This document shows, piece by piece, positions 1 through 9,267 of a stretch of DNA of 64,000 bases (positions are counted from its first letter, which is position 1; each line of letters opens with the position of its first letter). The notes beneath the pieces are model-generated. The model did not search any database. It saw only the letters and a list, made by a program, of their open reading frames with translations, and was not told the origin of the DNA. The position numbers and the translations under genes are program-made. This DNA comes from Parabacteroides sp. PH5-46 (GTDB taxonomy: Bacteria > Bacteroidota > Bacteroidia > Bacteroidales > Tannerellaceae): NCBI RefSeq assembly GCF_029892785.1, contig NZ_JARXXA010000004.1, positions 124,001 through 188,000 on the forward strand, written 5' to 3'.

Positions 1-2
1 AG

Positions 3-2519
3 GACAATTCCAAAGAGTACCGGAATGCAGCCCTGGATTACATTTCCTGTTATGCCAATAAGGATATGTATGTAGATTTAGTGAAGACTATGGATAAAGC
101 TAAACCGGAAGTGAAGGTTGATCTTTTAAACTGGATAGGCCGTGAGAGTAAAAATCCGGAAAAGAATACGATCCTTAAGAATCTGGATATACGCTTTGAT
201 CTTCCGGCTAAACAGCTATTCTTAAATCAATTAAACAGCAATGACTATGCCGTAAAAGAAGCTGCAGTCTGGATGTTGGTTAAGATAGGAGACCCTTCGG
301 TTATTCCGAACCTGACAGCTTTATTAACCAGCTCTGATGTGCAAAGCGTACAATTAGCCAAGGCAGCTCTTGCCTCCTTCAAAGGAGACATTGCTCCCGC
401 TGTAGCTAAAGTTATCCCGCAAGCACCGGATGCCGGAAAGATCGCAGGAGCCGAACTACTGGCTGCTCGCAAAGCATCGGCAAATATTAATACTGTACTT
501 GAGTTGACCAAGTCGGGATCACCGGAAGTTAAAGCTGCTGCCTATACAGCATTAAAAGATGTAGTGGCAGAAAAAGACTTTACTCTGCTGTGCGGAATGC
601 TGGAAACCGCAGATGCTTCAACAATCGCTCCGTTGCAACAAGCCGTCATTTCGGCTATAGCTTCACAGCCTAAACAAGAGCAGGTTTCTACGATTTCCAG
701 ACGTATGTTACAAGCTGGAGAAAGTAAAAAACACCTTTATTATACCGCATTGGCTGCCACAAATGACAGTCAGGCATTGAATACCATTGTGGCTGGTTTT
801 AAACAGGGCAGTGGATCTGCTAAAGATGCCGCTTTTGAAGCGATTTTAGGATGGAAAGGTGTTGAAGTTGCGGACGAGCTCTACGCAATATGCAAAGATA
901 AATCTGCATCTGCATACTATGATAAAGCTTTTGCCGGATATGTCAAATTGGCATCAGCTTCTACCTTAAGTGGAGAGAATCGTTTGATCCGTCTACGTAA
1001 AGCGATGGAAGTAGCCAAAACAGACGATCAGAAAAATACGATTCTGCGTCATACAGGTAGAACGGGAACCTTTCTGGGCTTATTATATGCCGGCGAATTC
1101 CTTGATAGCAAACCGGTACAACAGGCAGCAGCCAATGCTGTAATGACGATTGCTTTAGCACATCCTGAATATGCAGGAACCAATGTGCGCGAACTATTGA
1201 ATAAGGCCTCTAAGGTATTGGATAATCCGGATGCCGGATATCAGCGGGAGGCCATAAAGAAACACTTAAATGAGATGCCGGCAGGCGAAGGCTTTGTTTC
1301 CCTCTTCAACGGCAAAGACCTGAGTGGTTGGAAAGGCTTGGTAGAGAACCCAATCGTTCGTGCCAAGATGAAACCAGCTCAGCTGGCAAAGGCTCAGGAG
1401 AAGGCTGACGAAATAATGCGTAGAGACTGGAAAGTAGAGGATGGCTTGCTGGTGTTTGATGGTCCAAGCTACGATAACCTTTGTACAGTTAAGCAATATG
1501 GTGATTTTGAGATGTATGTAGACTGGATGCTCGATCCGGCCGGACCGGAAGCAGATGCCGGTATCTATCTTCGTGGAACACCTCAGGTGCAAATGTGGGA
1601 TACCGCTCGTGTAAGAGTAGGAGCACAGGTAGGCTCTGGTGGACTGTATAACAACCAGGTTCATGAAAGCAAGCCCTTGAAAGTGGCAGACAATAAACTG
1701 GGCGAATGGAATACGATGTATATCAAGATGATTGGAGATCGTGTAACTGTCTATTTGAATGGTGAATTAGTAACCGACAAGGTAATCCTTGAGAACTTCT
1801 GGGATCGTAAACAACCTATTTTCCCGGTTGAGCAACTTGAACTTCAGGCTCACGGAAGCAAGGTATATTACCGGAATATTTATGTGAAAGAACTAGAGCG
1901 CCCCGAGCCTTTTAAACTTTCAACCGAAGAAGTAAAAGAGGGTTACAAAGTATTGTTCGATGGCACAAATATGTTTGAGTGGACGGGCAATATCACTGAT
2001 TATACCTTGGCAGAAGATGGTAGTATTACGCTAATGCCCAATCAGGGATCAGGCGGAAACTTATATACCAAGAAGGAATATGGTAATTTCGTTTTCCGTT
2101 TTGAGTTTATGTTGACTCCAGCAGCCAATAACGGCTTAGGTATTCGTACACCAATGGAAGGTGATGCCGCTTATGTAGGGATGGAATTGCAGATTCTGGA
2201 TAACGAACACCCGGTATACAAAGACCTGAAAGAGCATCAATATCATGGTTCGGTATACGGGGTTATCCCTGCCAAGCGTGGCTACCTGAAGCCACTTGGT
2301 GAATGGAACTACCAGGAAGTAGTAGCGAATGGCGATAACATCAAAATCACTCTGAACGGCGAAGTGATCCTCGACGGAAATATCCGCGAAGCAGCCAAAA
2401 ATGGAACCCGCGACGGACAAAACCATCCTGGCCTGTTCAATAAAAAAGGCCATATAGGCTTCCTTGGACACGGATCGGAAGTTAAGTTCCGCAACATACG
2501 CATCAAAGAATTAAAATAA
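3..2519 (+). CDS. HEAT-repeat protein with two DUF1080 (3-keto-disaccharide hydrolase-like) domains, 5' partial
   Basis: The reading frame is open from the first bases of the window, so the N-terminus is cut off; 838 residues are visible. The first ~400 residues are Ala/Leu-rich helical repeats typical of HEAT/armadillo scaffolds. Two copies of a jelly-roll domain follow, each opening with a similar phrase (GFVSLFNGKDLSGWKG and GYKVLFDGTNMFEWTG), which is the DUF1080 signature. DUF1080 domains bind or cleave sugars, and some members hydrolyse 3-keto-glycosides. The second copy ends at the C-terminus. The protein is probably periplasmic or surface-exposed, but the signal peptide would lie outside the window. 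The gene converges with the XylR-type regulator, whose stop lies 16 bases away. Substrate unknown. Confidence 0.85.
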   Translation, partial: DNSKEYRNAALDYISCYANKDMYVDLVKTMDKAKPEVKVDLLNWIGRESKNPEKNTILKNLDIRFDLPAKQLFLNQLNSNDYAVKEAAVWMLVKIGDPSVIPNLTALLTSSDVQSVQLAKAALASFKGDIAPAVAKVIPQAPDAGKIAGAELLAARKASANINTVLELTKSGSPEVKAAAYTALKDVVAEKDFTLLCGMLETADASTIAPLQQAVISAIASQPKQEQVSTISRRMLQAGESKKHLYYTALAATNDSQALNTIVAGFKQGSGSAKDAAFEAILGWKGVEVADELYAICKDKSASAYYDKAFAGYVKLASASTLSGENRLIRLRKAMEVAKTDDQKNTILRHTGRTGTFLGLLYAGEFLDSKPVQQAAANAVMTIALAHPEYAGTNVRELLNKASKVLDNPDAGYQREAIKKHLNEMPAGEGFVSLFNGKDLSGWKGLVENPIVRAKMKPAQLAKAQEKADEIMRRDWKVEDGLLVFDGPSYDNLCTVKQYGDFEMYVDWMLDPAGPEADAGIYLRGTPQVQMWDTARVRVGAQVGSGGLYNNQVHESKPLKVADNKLGEWNTMYIKMIGDRVTVYLNGELVTDKVILENFWDRKQPIFPVEQLELQAHGSKVYYRNIYVKELERPEPFKLSTEEVKEGYKVLFDGTNMFEWTGNITDYTLAEDGSITLMPNQGSGGNLYTKKEYGNFVFRFEFMLTPAANNGLGIRTPMEGDAAYVGMELQILDNEHPVYKDLKEHQYHGSVYGVIPAKRGYLKPLGEWNYQEVVANGDNIKITLNGEVILDGNIREAAKNGTRDGQNHPGLFNKKGHIGFLGHGSEVKFRNIRIKELK

Positions 2520-2535
2520 GCTACGGCTTAATTAG

Positions 2536-3690
2536 TTAAGAAAACATCGCTCGGTATTCAGAGGGTGAGCATCCTTTCACCCGTTTGAACAACCGGGCGA
2601 TGTTTTTGTAATCAGCAAATCCTATTTGGGAGGCTATTTCTACAATCGGAGCATTTGACTCGATCAGTTTCTGGGCAAATTTGTCGATACGCAGGTTTAG
2701 GATATAGGTGTAGATTGGCATTCCGGTTACTTCTTTAAAGCGTGTTTCCAGTAAGCGGCGAGAGAGGGGAACAAGACGTACGAGTTCGTCTACACTTAGT
2801 TTTCGGTCTGAATGTTGGTGAATGTGCTTCAGTACGATAGCTATACTTTTATCTTCCGTAGCGTAGATGTCAGTCGACTGACGGGTAATGATATGCGTAG
2901 GCATAACAACGATATCTTCCGGGATCCAAGTACGATTCTGAAGCATTTTGTCTATCAGTTCGGCTGTTTCATACCCACCCTTTTCAACAGCTTGGTTGAT
3001 AGATGAGAGAGGAGGCCCCGACAGTGTGCAAATGGCTTCGTCATTATCTACTCCTAATACCGCTACCTTTTCCGGCACCTGTATTCCGTACTGCTTGCAT
3101 ATTTCTGTGATGTGATGTCCCTGGTTATCGTCGCATGCCATGATGCCTACCGGCTTAGGGAGGACTTGCAGCCATTTGATCAGCATGTCGGATTCGTAAT
3201 ACCATAGGTCTGTCTGGTTGGCATTCTGATACTCATAGAAACTACTCTCCGGAAGCTGTTTGGAGAGTTCATCCCTAAACCCCTCGCAACGTTCTTCCGA
3301 CCAGACAATATTCTTGAATCCGTAAAAGGCGAAGTTCTTAAAGCCTTTTTGAATGAAATAGTTGGCGCCCATTTTTCCTGCAAGATAGTGGGCGCCTGTG
3401 ATATTGGGAATCTCAGTAAAACGGTTCTTAAAGTCTTGCGCGATTGCTATAATCCCGTTCTTTTTGAAAATACTTACCTCATCTGTGGGGAAAAACTGGG
3501 CGATAATAGCATCGGCTTTCCATTTTAAAGCCCACTCCAACACGCCATTCAGTCCATGCTTCTCCCGGTATGAATGAGGCATCTTACACAATACCCATGG
3601 CTCATGCTCCTTTGAGTAGTTTACAATACCCTTGAGAAGCAACTTGGCGTATTCCTCAGAGAAATCAGTAAGTAAGATAACACGAGCCAT
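2536..3690 (-). CDS. XylR-type AraC-family transcriptional regulator with periplasmic-binding-protein-like sensor domain
   Basis: 384 residues. The first ~265 residues form a LacI/PBP-like ligand domain that probably binds a sugar (segments such as MARVILLTDFSEEYAKLLLKG, MACDDNQGHHITEICKQYG and VLGVDNDEAICTLSGPPLSS, the last resembling XylR). The final ~100 residues are an AraC helix-turn-helix pair (LSVDELVRLVPLSRRLLETRF, then IVEIASQIGFADYKNIARLFKR). E. coli XylR has this order of domains. It is the last gene of the minus-strand sugar block, downstream of a GH2 enzyme, ROK kinase and MFS transporter, so it most likely senses the sugar released by that block. A 14-bp inverted repeat lies between it and the GH2 gene. 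Confidence 0.9.
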   Translation of the reverse strand: MARVILLTDFSEEYAKLLLKGIVNYSKEHEPWVLCKMPHSYREKHGLNGVLEWALKWKADAIIAQFFPTDEVSIFKKNGIIAIAQDFKNRFTEIPNITGAHYLAGKMGANYFIQKGFKNFAFYGFKNIVWSEERCEGFRDELSKQLPESSFYEYQNANQTDLWYYESDMLIKWLQVLPKPVGIMACDDNQGHHITEICKQYGIQVPEKVAVLGVDNDEAICTLSGPPLSSINQAVEKGGYETAELIDKMLQNRTWIPEDIVVMPTHIITRQSTDIYATEDKSIAIVLKHIHQHSDRKLSVDELVRLVPLSRRLLETRFKEVTGMPIYTYILNLRIDKFAQKLIESNAPIVEIASQIGFADYKNIARLFKRVKGCSPSEYRAMFS

Positions 3691-3713
3691 TGTTTTTAAT
3701 TGAAAATTAAAAA

Positions 3714-3758
3714 TTGAAAATTGAAAACGAAATATAGCAAATCATTTTCAATTTTCAA
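3714..3758. repeat. AT-rich inverted repeat between GH2 gene and XylR-type regulator
   Basis: Perfect 14-bp arms, TTGAAAATTGAAAA at 3714-3727 and its reverse complement at 3745-3758, with a 17-base spacer. Weaker copies of the same word extend the symmetry outward on both sides (about 3694-3778). It lies in the 82-base gap between two minus-strand genes and could act as an attenuator or mRNA stabiliser. Confidence 0.6.
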
Positions 3759-3772
3759 CTTTCCATTTTTAA

Positions 3773-6391
3773 TTAAAATAAACTCAGCTTATTTTCCTTG
3801 AGATTCCATCCACTTAGTTTCAGAGTAGTGGGAGAGGAGCTCAGGCGATTGTTGCTGTACGTACATTCTATCACTTTCTTTTCGCCGGGTAAGATGCTGA
3901 AGTAATTGTCTGACCAGAATACCGGATATACAATTTCTTTATTAGCATCAGTAAGCGCTAATTGGCTGAGAAAAGCGATGGTTCCGGAGTTGTTTTCCAA
4001 CTCTACAGAGATGCCATTTTTGCCGTTTGCCAAAGGCGATACTTTCACCTGAAGTTCTGTTTCCGGCAGCTTGGACAAGTCTTTGAAGTCGCCATATTCA
4101 AGCATAGGAGTACCTACCCAGCTTGTTTTATCCCAGTCATGAACATCAGCTTTGGAAGAGAGGCAGTAAAAGTTGTCAGCCAGCAGATTATTGTCTTTAT
4201 CTGTAACCGTAAGGGAGAGGAATGTATTCTTTGCGTTATTGTTTACTGTATAAATATTTTGTACACTGTTTGCTTCCAGTGTCAGGGTCATTTGCTCATT
4301 GAATAATGCTTTTGAGTCTGTAGCATGCCCACGGATTACAACTGTTACATCTTTGGTAGCAGAACAGGTTTCGTTTACAGCATAAATGCCATTGTCCTTA
4401 TAGTTATAGATCAGTTGTACAGGCATGTTGGCTTTCTTCACTCCATAATAAGCAGCCACCGGAATGCCGAAATGATCATACAACTGCCAATACATAGAAG
4501 GCCAGGCCGAATTAAGCATCCATTGTACAACACCGGTTGCTTCCTGCGGATTGATGCGGAATGCCTCAAACATACTCTTGGTAGATTGCATATTCATCAG
4601 GTAGGCGCTATTCAGATAGCTATGCAGATTGTTGGGCTTGCCATACATCCCTTCTATCGCTTCGGTAGTAGGTTTCATATTATTCAGAGCCGTAGTAGAC
4701 GTTGTACAATGATAATCCCAATACTCGTTTAGAGGCCAGAGCTTGTCTTCGGGCATCATTTTCAGCAAAGACTCGTAGGTGGGAATACTGGAACCGGGGC
4801 TTGTTTCGGTATTGAAACCATAGTTTCCGCCTAGTTTGTCTTCAAACCAGTAATTAGGTCCTACATATTCATAAGGCCCTACCATTTTCATACCTGTCGG
4901 ACCAGTTACTTCGCTTGTTCTGTTGGCGGCACAACCTACATACGGGCGGTTGTCTATCACAGCCAATAGCTCCATGTAGCGTTGTTCCAGCGTAGGATGG
5001 AGTAACATATCACTTCCGCCCAACCAGGCAATAATGGAAGGATGGTTTCTTAGCCAAAGCACCTGATCGTTGAAGTAACGGTATAGTAAATCCTTGTCGT
5101 GATCGGTTTGAATGCAACCAAAGCGGCTTTCCGGACCTCCGAAGTAGCCTTCCCATTCCCATTGACAACTCCAGCCAACCAAGGCAAGCATGCCGTATTG
5201 GTCGCAAAGGTCGTAGATGTTCTGACTGGTTCCCCAAATATTCTCAAAGCGGATAGAATTCAGGTTCATATCTTTTACATACTGTACCTGCATTTCGTTA
5301 CTTTCAAAATTGTCTCTCAGGAAGATATCGTCTGTCCAACCAGCACTTTTAACCAGTACTTTCTTTCCGTTCAGGATAAAGCCTCTGTGCCCTTTCTCTG
5401 TCATATAGGTTTCAATGCTACGGACACCAAAGCTTATGTTTTCTTGGGCAGATACTTTATTGTCAGCCACGAATTGAAGATTCAGTTGGTACAGTTCCGG
5501 TTTACCCATATCGTTACACCACCACAGGCGGGGATTCTTCATGTGTAAACCCTTTACGTCGTCGGGAGTAATTTTTACTGTTTTGTTCTCACCAGCCTTT
5601 AGAGTAACCGGTATCTGGAATGTCAGATTCTCTATTTTTCCTTCAATCCTACCGGTTGTTTCCTGGTCAGACAGGTTGGTTAGCTGTGTTTCTACAGTAA
5701 GCCAGGCTTCGTTCAGTGTTTCCTTATTGATGTCGGTTTGTACCCAGGTATTCTTCATTTCTACGCTACCTGTAGTGATTAGCCTTACCTCGCGGAAGAT
5801 CCCCATGTTCTCATCCAGCGGACGTGGATTCCAGTCTACAAAGCCCATGTTGGGTTCTCCATCTCTGGCACGGAATACTTCTACGGCCAGTACGTTATCC
5901 TCTTGTAGATAGTCTGTAATGTCGAATGAGAAACGGCAGAATGTACCATAGGTATCCTCTTTTGAAGCGATCTGCTTTCCGTTTAGCCAGATGTTCGCAC
6001 GATAGGTTAATCCGTCGAACAACAGTTTTGTGTATTCGCCTTCTCCTTTTGCAGGACTTTTAAATGTAGTCCGGTACCACCAGGAGGTATCAAAGGGTGT
6101 CCGGTCGGCATTTTTGTAGTTCATACCGAACAGTAAATCCTTATATAAACCATTGGCCGTAAGTACTCCCATCACTGTAGAAGGTACAGTAGCCGGATAC
6201 CAGGCGTTAAGGTCTGCCGATGAGGTAGACAGGGTTGCTCCGGCCTGACTAGTCTGGGCAGATGATTGAAGTAACCAATTGTCTGATAATAAAACTTCAT
6301 TCGTCAGTATTAGCTTTTCGTTCTTTGTACACGACATCAGGGATGCGCATACCATTGTCACAAAGACAAGATGGGTAATGAATCGTTTCAT
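3773..6391 (-). CDS. Glycoside hydrolase family 2 lipoprotein, exo-beta-D-glucosaminidase (CsxA)-like
   Basis: 872 residues with a lipoprotein signal peptide (hydrophobic run to LMSC, Cys about 21). A GH2 sugar-binding jelly roll follows (SWWYRTTF, DGLTYRANIWLNGKQIA), then an Ig-like domain, a TIM barrel and C-terminal beta domains. The barrel resembles exo-beta-glucosaminidase CsxA rather than beta-galactosidase: the acid/base motif reads LGGSD (Asp about 461, where most GH2 enzymes have NE) and the nucleophile motif reads GFNTETSPG (Glu about 529). CsxA uses an Asp/Glu pair at matching places. Expected action is exo-cleavage of a beta-linked sugar, possibly glucosamine or mannose, outside the cytoplasm. 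It sits 32 bases after the ROK kinase gene, in an apparent operon. Exact substrate is inference. Confidence 0.88.
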   Translation of the reverse strand: MKRFITHLVFVTMVCASLMSCTKNEKLILTNEVLLSDNWLLQSSAQTSQAGATLSTSSADLNAWYPATVPSTVMGVLTANGLYKDLLFGMNYKNADRTPFDTSWWYRTTFKSPAKGEGEYTKLLFDGLTYRANIWLNGKQIASKEDTYGTFCRFSFDITDYLQEDNVLAVEVFRARDGEPNMGFVDWNPRPLDENMGIFREVRLITTGSVEMKNTWVQTDINKETLNEAWLTVETQLTNLSDQETTGRIEGKIENLTFQIPVTLKAGENKTVKITPDDVKGLHMKNPRLWWCNDMGKPELYQLNLQFVADNKVSAQENISFGVRSIETYMTEKGHRGFILNGKKVLVKSAGWTDDIFLRDNFESNEMQVQYVKDMNLNSIRFENIWGTSQNIYDLCDQYGMLALVGWSCQWEWEGYFGGPESRFGCIQTDHDKDLLYRYFNDQVLWLRNHPSIIAWLGGSDMLLHPTLEQRYMELLAVIDNRPYVGCAANRTSEVTGPTGMKMVGPYEYVGPNYWFEDKLGGNYGFNTETSPGSSIPTYESLLKMMPEDKLWPLNEYWDYHCTTSTTALNNMKPTTEAIEGMYGKPNNLHSYLNSAYLMNMQSTKSMFEAFRINPQEATGVVQWMLNSAWPSMYWQLYDHFGIPVAAYYGVKKANMPVQLIYNYKDNGIYAVNETCSATKDVTVVIRGHATDSKALFNEQMTLTLEANSVQNIYTVNNNAKNTFLSLTVTDKDNNLLADNFYCLSSKADVHDWDKTSWVGTPMLEYGDFKDLSKLPETELQVKVSPLANGKNGISVELENNSGTIAFLSQLALTDANKEIVYPVFWSDNYFSILPGEKKVIECTYSNNRLSSSPTTLKLSGWNLKENKLSLF

Positions 6392-6423
6392 AATCGAGTC
6401 GTATTAAAATTGTGTAGTTGTGA

Positions 6424-7251
6424 TTATTGTACTAAAGCAAGCGCTCCTAATAGCGCTATATCAGGGTTTTTTGAAATTTTAATTTGTAGCTTTTCTAATG
6501 ATTTAGGGAAAAGGAATGTTTGAAGCGATGCTTTCAGGCTTTCTGAAAAAAGAGGGAAAGCATCGGCTATTCCTCCGCCGAAGACAATCGCGTCCGGGTC
6601 GTAAGCATAAAGAATAACCTGTACCAATTCTCCCAGGTGTTTCCCGTATTCTTCCCATATTTTCAAGGCTTCAGGATCATTGTTGCGTGCGCGTTCGGCT
6701 GCTTCTTTTCCGCTTGTATTGTGATAGGTGGTGAAGAATTCGCTGCCGCAGTAATGCTCATATACATGATCCAGATACCGCATGCAGCCTATCTCGCCTG
6801 CTCCGACATTGCTCCCGTTATACAATACATTATCTATAACAACACCAGCTCCTACGCCCGTGCCCAGAGTAACACCAATCATGTTAGGGTACCCTTTTCC
6901 TTCCCCATAACGGTTTTCACCGATGGCAAAGCAATTGGCATCATTATTAATGAAGATGGGGATATGGAACTCATCTTCCAGAATTTGTCTCAGATGTACC
7001 TCTTCCCACGCGGGGATATTTGTTACGTTGTAAACAATCCCTTTGCTTACGTCTACAACGGAAGGTACTCCGATACCAATACCTGTAACTTCGGAAGATA
7101 TCATGGGAGAAATAACCGATTTAAGATATGTGATAGATTCCTCCAACTGCATTTTTGAAGGACTCGGCGCCGAGATCTTTTCTATGATCTTCCCATCATG
7201 TAGTTTCCCGATGCGGATATTTGTCCCTCCTAAGTCTATACCTAATTTCAT
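6424..7251 (-). CDS. ROK-family sugar kinase
   Basis: 275 residues. The N-terminal phosphate-binding loop is LGIDLGGTNIRIGKL, the catalytic Asp is in INNDANCFAIGE (D104), and a glycine-rich ATP-binding segment VTLGTGVGAGVVID follows; all are ROK hallmarks. The usual zinc motif (GExGH then CxCGxxGC) is changed to GEIGCMRY...HYCGSEFF, so His is Cys and only one later Cys remains. Some Bacteroidales ROK kinases diverge similarly, so activity is still likely, but zinc binding is doubtful. It probably phosphorylates the sugar freed by the adjacent GH2 enzyme and imported by the MFS transporter. A glucokinase, allokinase or glucosamine kinase role cannot be told apart from sequence. Confidence 0.88.
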   Translation of the reverse strand: MKLGIDLGGTNIRIGKLHDGKIIEKISAPSPSKMQLEESITYLKSVISPMISSEVTGIGIGVPSVVDVSKGIVYNVTNIPAWEEVHLRQILEDEFHIPIFINNDANCFAIGENRYGEGKGYPNMIGVTLGTGVGAGVVIDNVLYNGSNVGAGEIGCMRYLDHVYEHYCGSEFFTTYHNTSGKEAAERARNNDPEALKIWEEYGKHLGELVQVILYAYDPDAIVFGGGIADAFPLFSESLKASLQTFLFPKSLEKLQIKISKNPDIALLGALALVQ

Positions 7252-7345
7252 GGCTTATAAAGTTTAATCAGTATGACAAAAGAAGTCCAAATACGCACTA
7301 AGCTCTACGCTTCTCACGTATAAATATCTTCAAATCCCGCAAATG

Positions 7346-7903
7346 TTATACGATTCTTACCCTTTTGTTAGTCTCCGCCAGGCTGAAATAACCGAATTTA
7401 GGCTTTTCATCACCGATAAGGCCAAACCACTCCCGGGTGCTTTTATATTGGGAGTGTTCGGGTCTGGCAAGGATAAACTTCATTGTTTCATATCCCCAGA
7501 CACCTCCGCTATCTTCGGGAGGAGTAGCTCCTTTTCCTTCTAAACAAGTGGCTCTGATGGCTTTGGTATCTACTATATCTTCTATGGTAATTTTATGATG
7601 CCAATTGTCTCCAAAATCATAGACATAAGTATAGATTTCTCCAACTTCTTTCATCAGGTCTTTCAACTTCATTTTTTGGGAATTTGCAACCGTTCCCCAA
7701 TCTTCATCGGAAGGGAGCATAATATTGAACGGTGCATACTCGTCTTTAATTGGAAACATGTAGAGATGATAATTCTCCCAACCAAATGCGGCCTGTATTA
7801 GCAAATGAAATCTGTGAAATGTAAATTCGGCGGGAACGAGTAGGCGTCGCCAAATGATAGGCTTGATTATCCCCTCTAATTGAATTCTTACTTTGTACTG
7901 CAT
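7346..7903 (-). CDS. Plasmid pRiA4b ORF-3-like family protein
   Basis: 185 residues. The opening region reads VRIQLEGIIKPIIWRRLLVP, followed by a Phe/His-rich stretch (FTFHRFHLLIQAAFGWENYHLY) and YVYDFGDNWHHKITIE, the recognisable signature of the pRiA4b ORF-3 family (IS1096 TnpR-like). The family's function is unknown. It starts 8 bases after the MFS gene, so the two are probably co-transcribed, and 94 bases before the ROK kinase. There is no transposase nearby and no sign that it is part of a mobile element here. Confidence 0.8.
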   Translation of the reverse strand: MQYKVRIQLEGIIKPIIWRRLLVPAEFTFHRFHLLIQAAFGWENYHLYMFPIKDEYAPFNIMLPSDEDWGTVANSQKMKLKDLMKEVGEIYTYVYDFGDNWHHKITIEDIVDTKAIRATCLEGKGATPPEDSGGVWGYETMKFILARPEHSQYKSTREWFGLIGDEKPKFGYFSLAETNKRVRIV

Positions 7904-7911
7904 ATTTAGAG

Positions 7912-9120
7912 TTATTTTTCGTTTTCTGTATTAAAAGCATTCGTAAATGAAACCATGCATACGATACAAAGGCCCAGCAATCCTACCACCAGGTAGGCAT
8001 ATCGTATACTGAATGCCTGTGTAATAGCCCCGATTAACAAAGGAGCTACTAACGAGCCAATGAAACTGATGCTTGAAAGAATGGTTAATGCGATACCTAC
8101 AGGTGTCTTGGATTTGGCTCCTACAAAACTGTAAATGGTAGGTACCATACATGAGATACCCAACCCTACCATCATAAATCCTAAAGAATTGACAATTACT
8201 TTTGCAAGCATGGAATGGAACACTTCACCTATCAGTGAAGAGGTGAGGAAGCCTATAAAAATGAAGGAACCGGCGATCAGTAATACACGTTTTTTGCCAA
8301 AAATACGGTAGGCATAATTGGTAAGGAAACGCCCAACGGTCATCATTACCATAAAGACAAGAAAGCCTATCTGTAGCGATTTGGGCGCCTGAATAACCGA
8401 TTCAAAATAAATACCGCTCCAGTCGAACATGGCGCTTTCTATTATCAGGGCAAATAAACCGACAAGCCCTAATTGAAGCAGCAGTTTTTCCGGCATTCTG
8501 AACGTTCGCTTGGGTTCGGCTTCTTTGATTTCTTCTTTGGGTGCCGGAGTATCTTCCTGCAGATAGGGGCGACTTATGAAAACAATCGATGCTATAATCA
8601 GAGCAATCACTGAAAAATGGTAGAAGGGCGAAACATTTGTTACAATCATAACAAAGCCGATGAGTGCCCCCAAGCAAGCTGCCAGACTCCAACCTCCATG
8701 AAATGTAGCCATGATCGTTCGTCCATACATTCGTTCGATGCCTATTGCCTGAGTATTGAGCGAAATGTCGCACAAATTCCAAAACACGCCAAAACAAAAG
8801 AGGAAAATACCCAGCAAAACGATGTGTGAAGCGGCTCCGATAGCAAACAAAGATAAACCGTAGCCAAGTATGCTAATCTGTACCATAATGCGGCTTCCCA
8901 GCTTGGAAATCAAATAACCTGCCAGGGGTATGGCTACAAATTTACCAACGGGGATAAGAAATAATACCAGCCCCCAGTAAAAAGCATAATTAACTTCAAA
9001 AATATCTTTGATATCAGGAATACGGCTTGCCCAGCTTGAAAAACATAGTCCCTGTGCCAGGAAAAAAGTGAGAGCGGCATAGCGAATTTTCTCTTTTGAA
9101 ATCAGCGCTTGTGTGTTCAT
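7912..9120 (-). CDS. MFS transporter (YbjJ/FucP-like)
   Basis: 402 residues with about 12 hydrophobic helices. The N-terminal phrase FFLAQGLCFSSWASRIPDIK resembles the YbjJ-type branch of the major facilitator superfamily. Likely an inner-membrane sugar or small-molecule carrier, proton-coupled as is usual for the family. It is the first gene of the minus-strand block that continues with the pRiA4b-like protein, ROK kinase, GH2 enzyme and XylR-type regulator, so import of the sugar handled by those enzymes is a reasonable inference. A short charged tail ends the protein. Substrate cannot be read from sequence. Confidence 0.88.
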   Translation of the reverse strand: MNTQALISKEKIRYAALTFFLAQGLCFSSWASRIPDIKDIFEVNYAFYWGLVLFLIPVGKFVAIPLAGYLISKLGSRIMVQISILGYGLSLFAIGAASHIVLLGIFLFCFGVFWNLCDISLNTQAIGIERMYGRTIMATFHGGWSLAACLGALIGFVMIVTNVSPFYHFSVIALIIASIVFISRPYLQEDTPAPKEEIKEAEPKRTFRMPEKLLLQLGLVGLFALIIESAMFDWSGIYFESVIQAPKSLQIGFLVFMVMMTVGRFLTNYAYRIFGKKRVLLIAGSFIFIGFLTSSLIGEVFHSMLAKVIVNSLGFMMVGLGISCMVPTIYSFVGAKSKTPVGIALTILSSISFIGSLVAPLLIGAITQAFSIRYAYLVVGLLGLCIVCMVSFTNAFNTENEK

Positions 9121-9267
9121 CTAACAGCTATTGTATCTTCAATGATTAAGTCTATTTTTAATAAAGGGGATAAAGATAATGATTTCTCTTTATTATATAA
9201 AGTCTATATAGCCAATTATGACTTATTTTTTACACGAAGGCGCGGAGACGAAAAAAAGGACGGCAGC

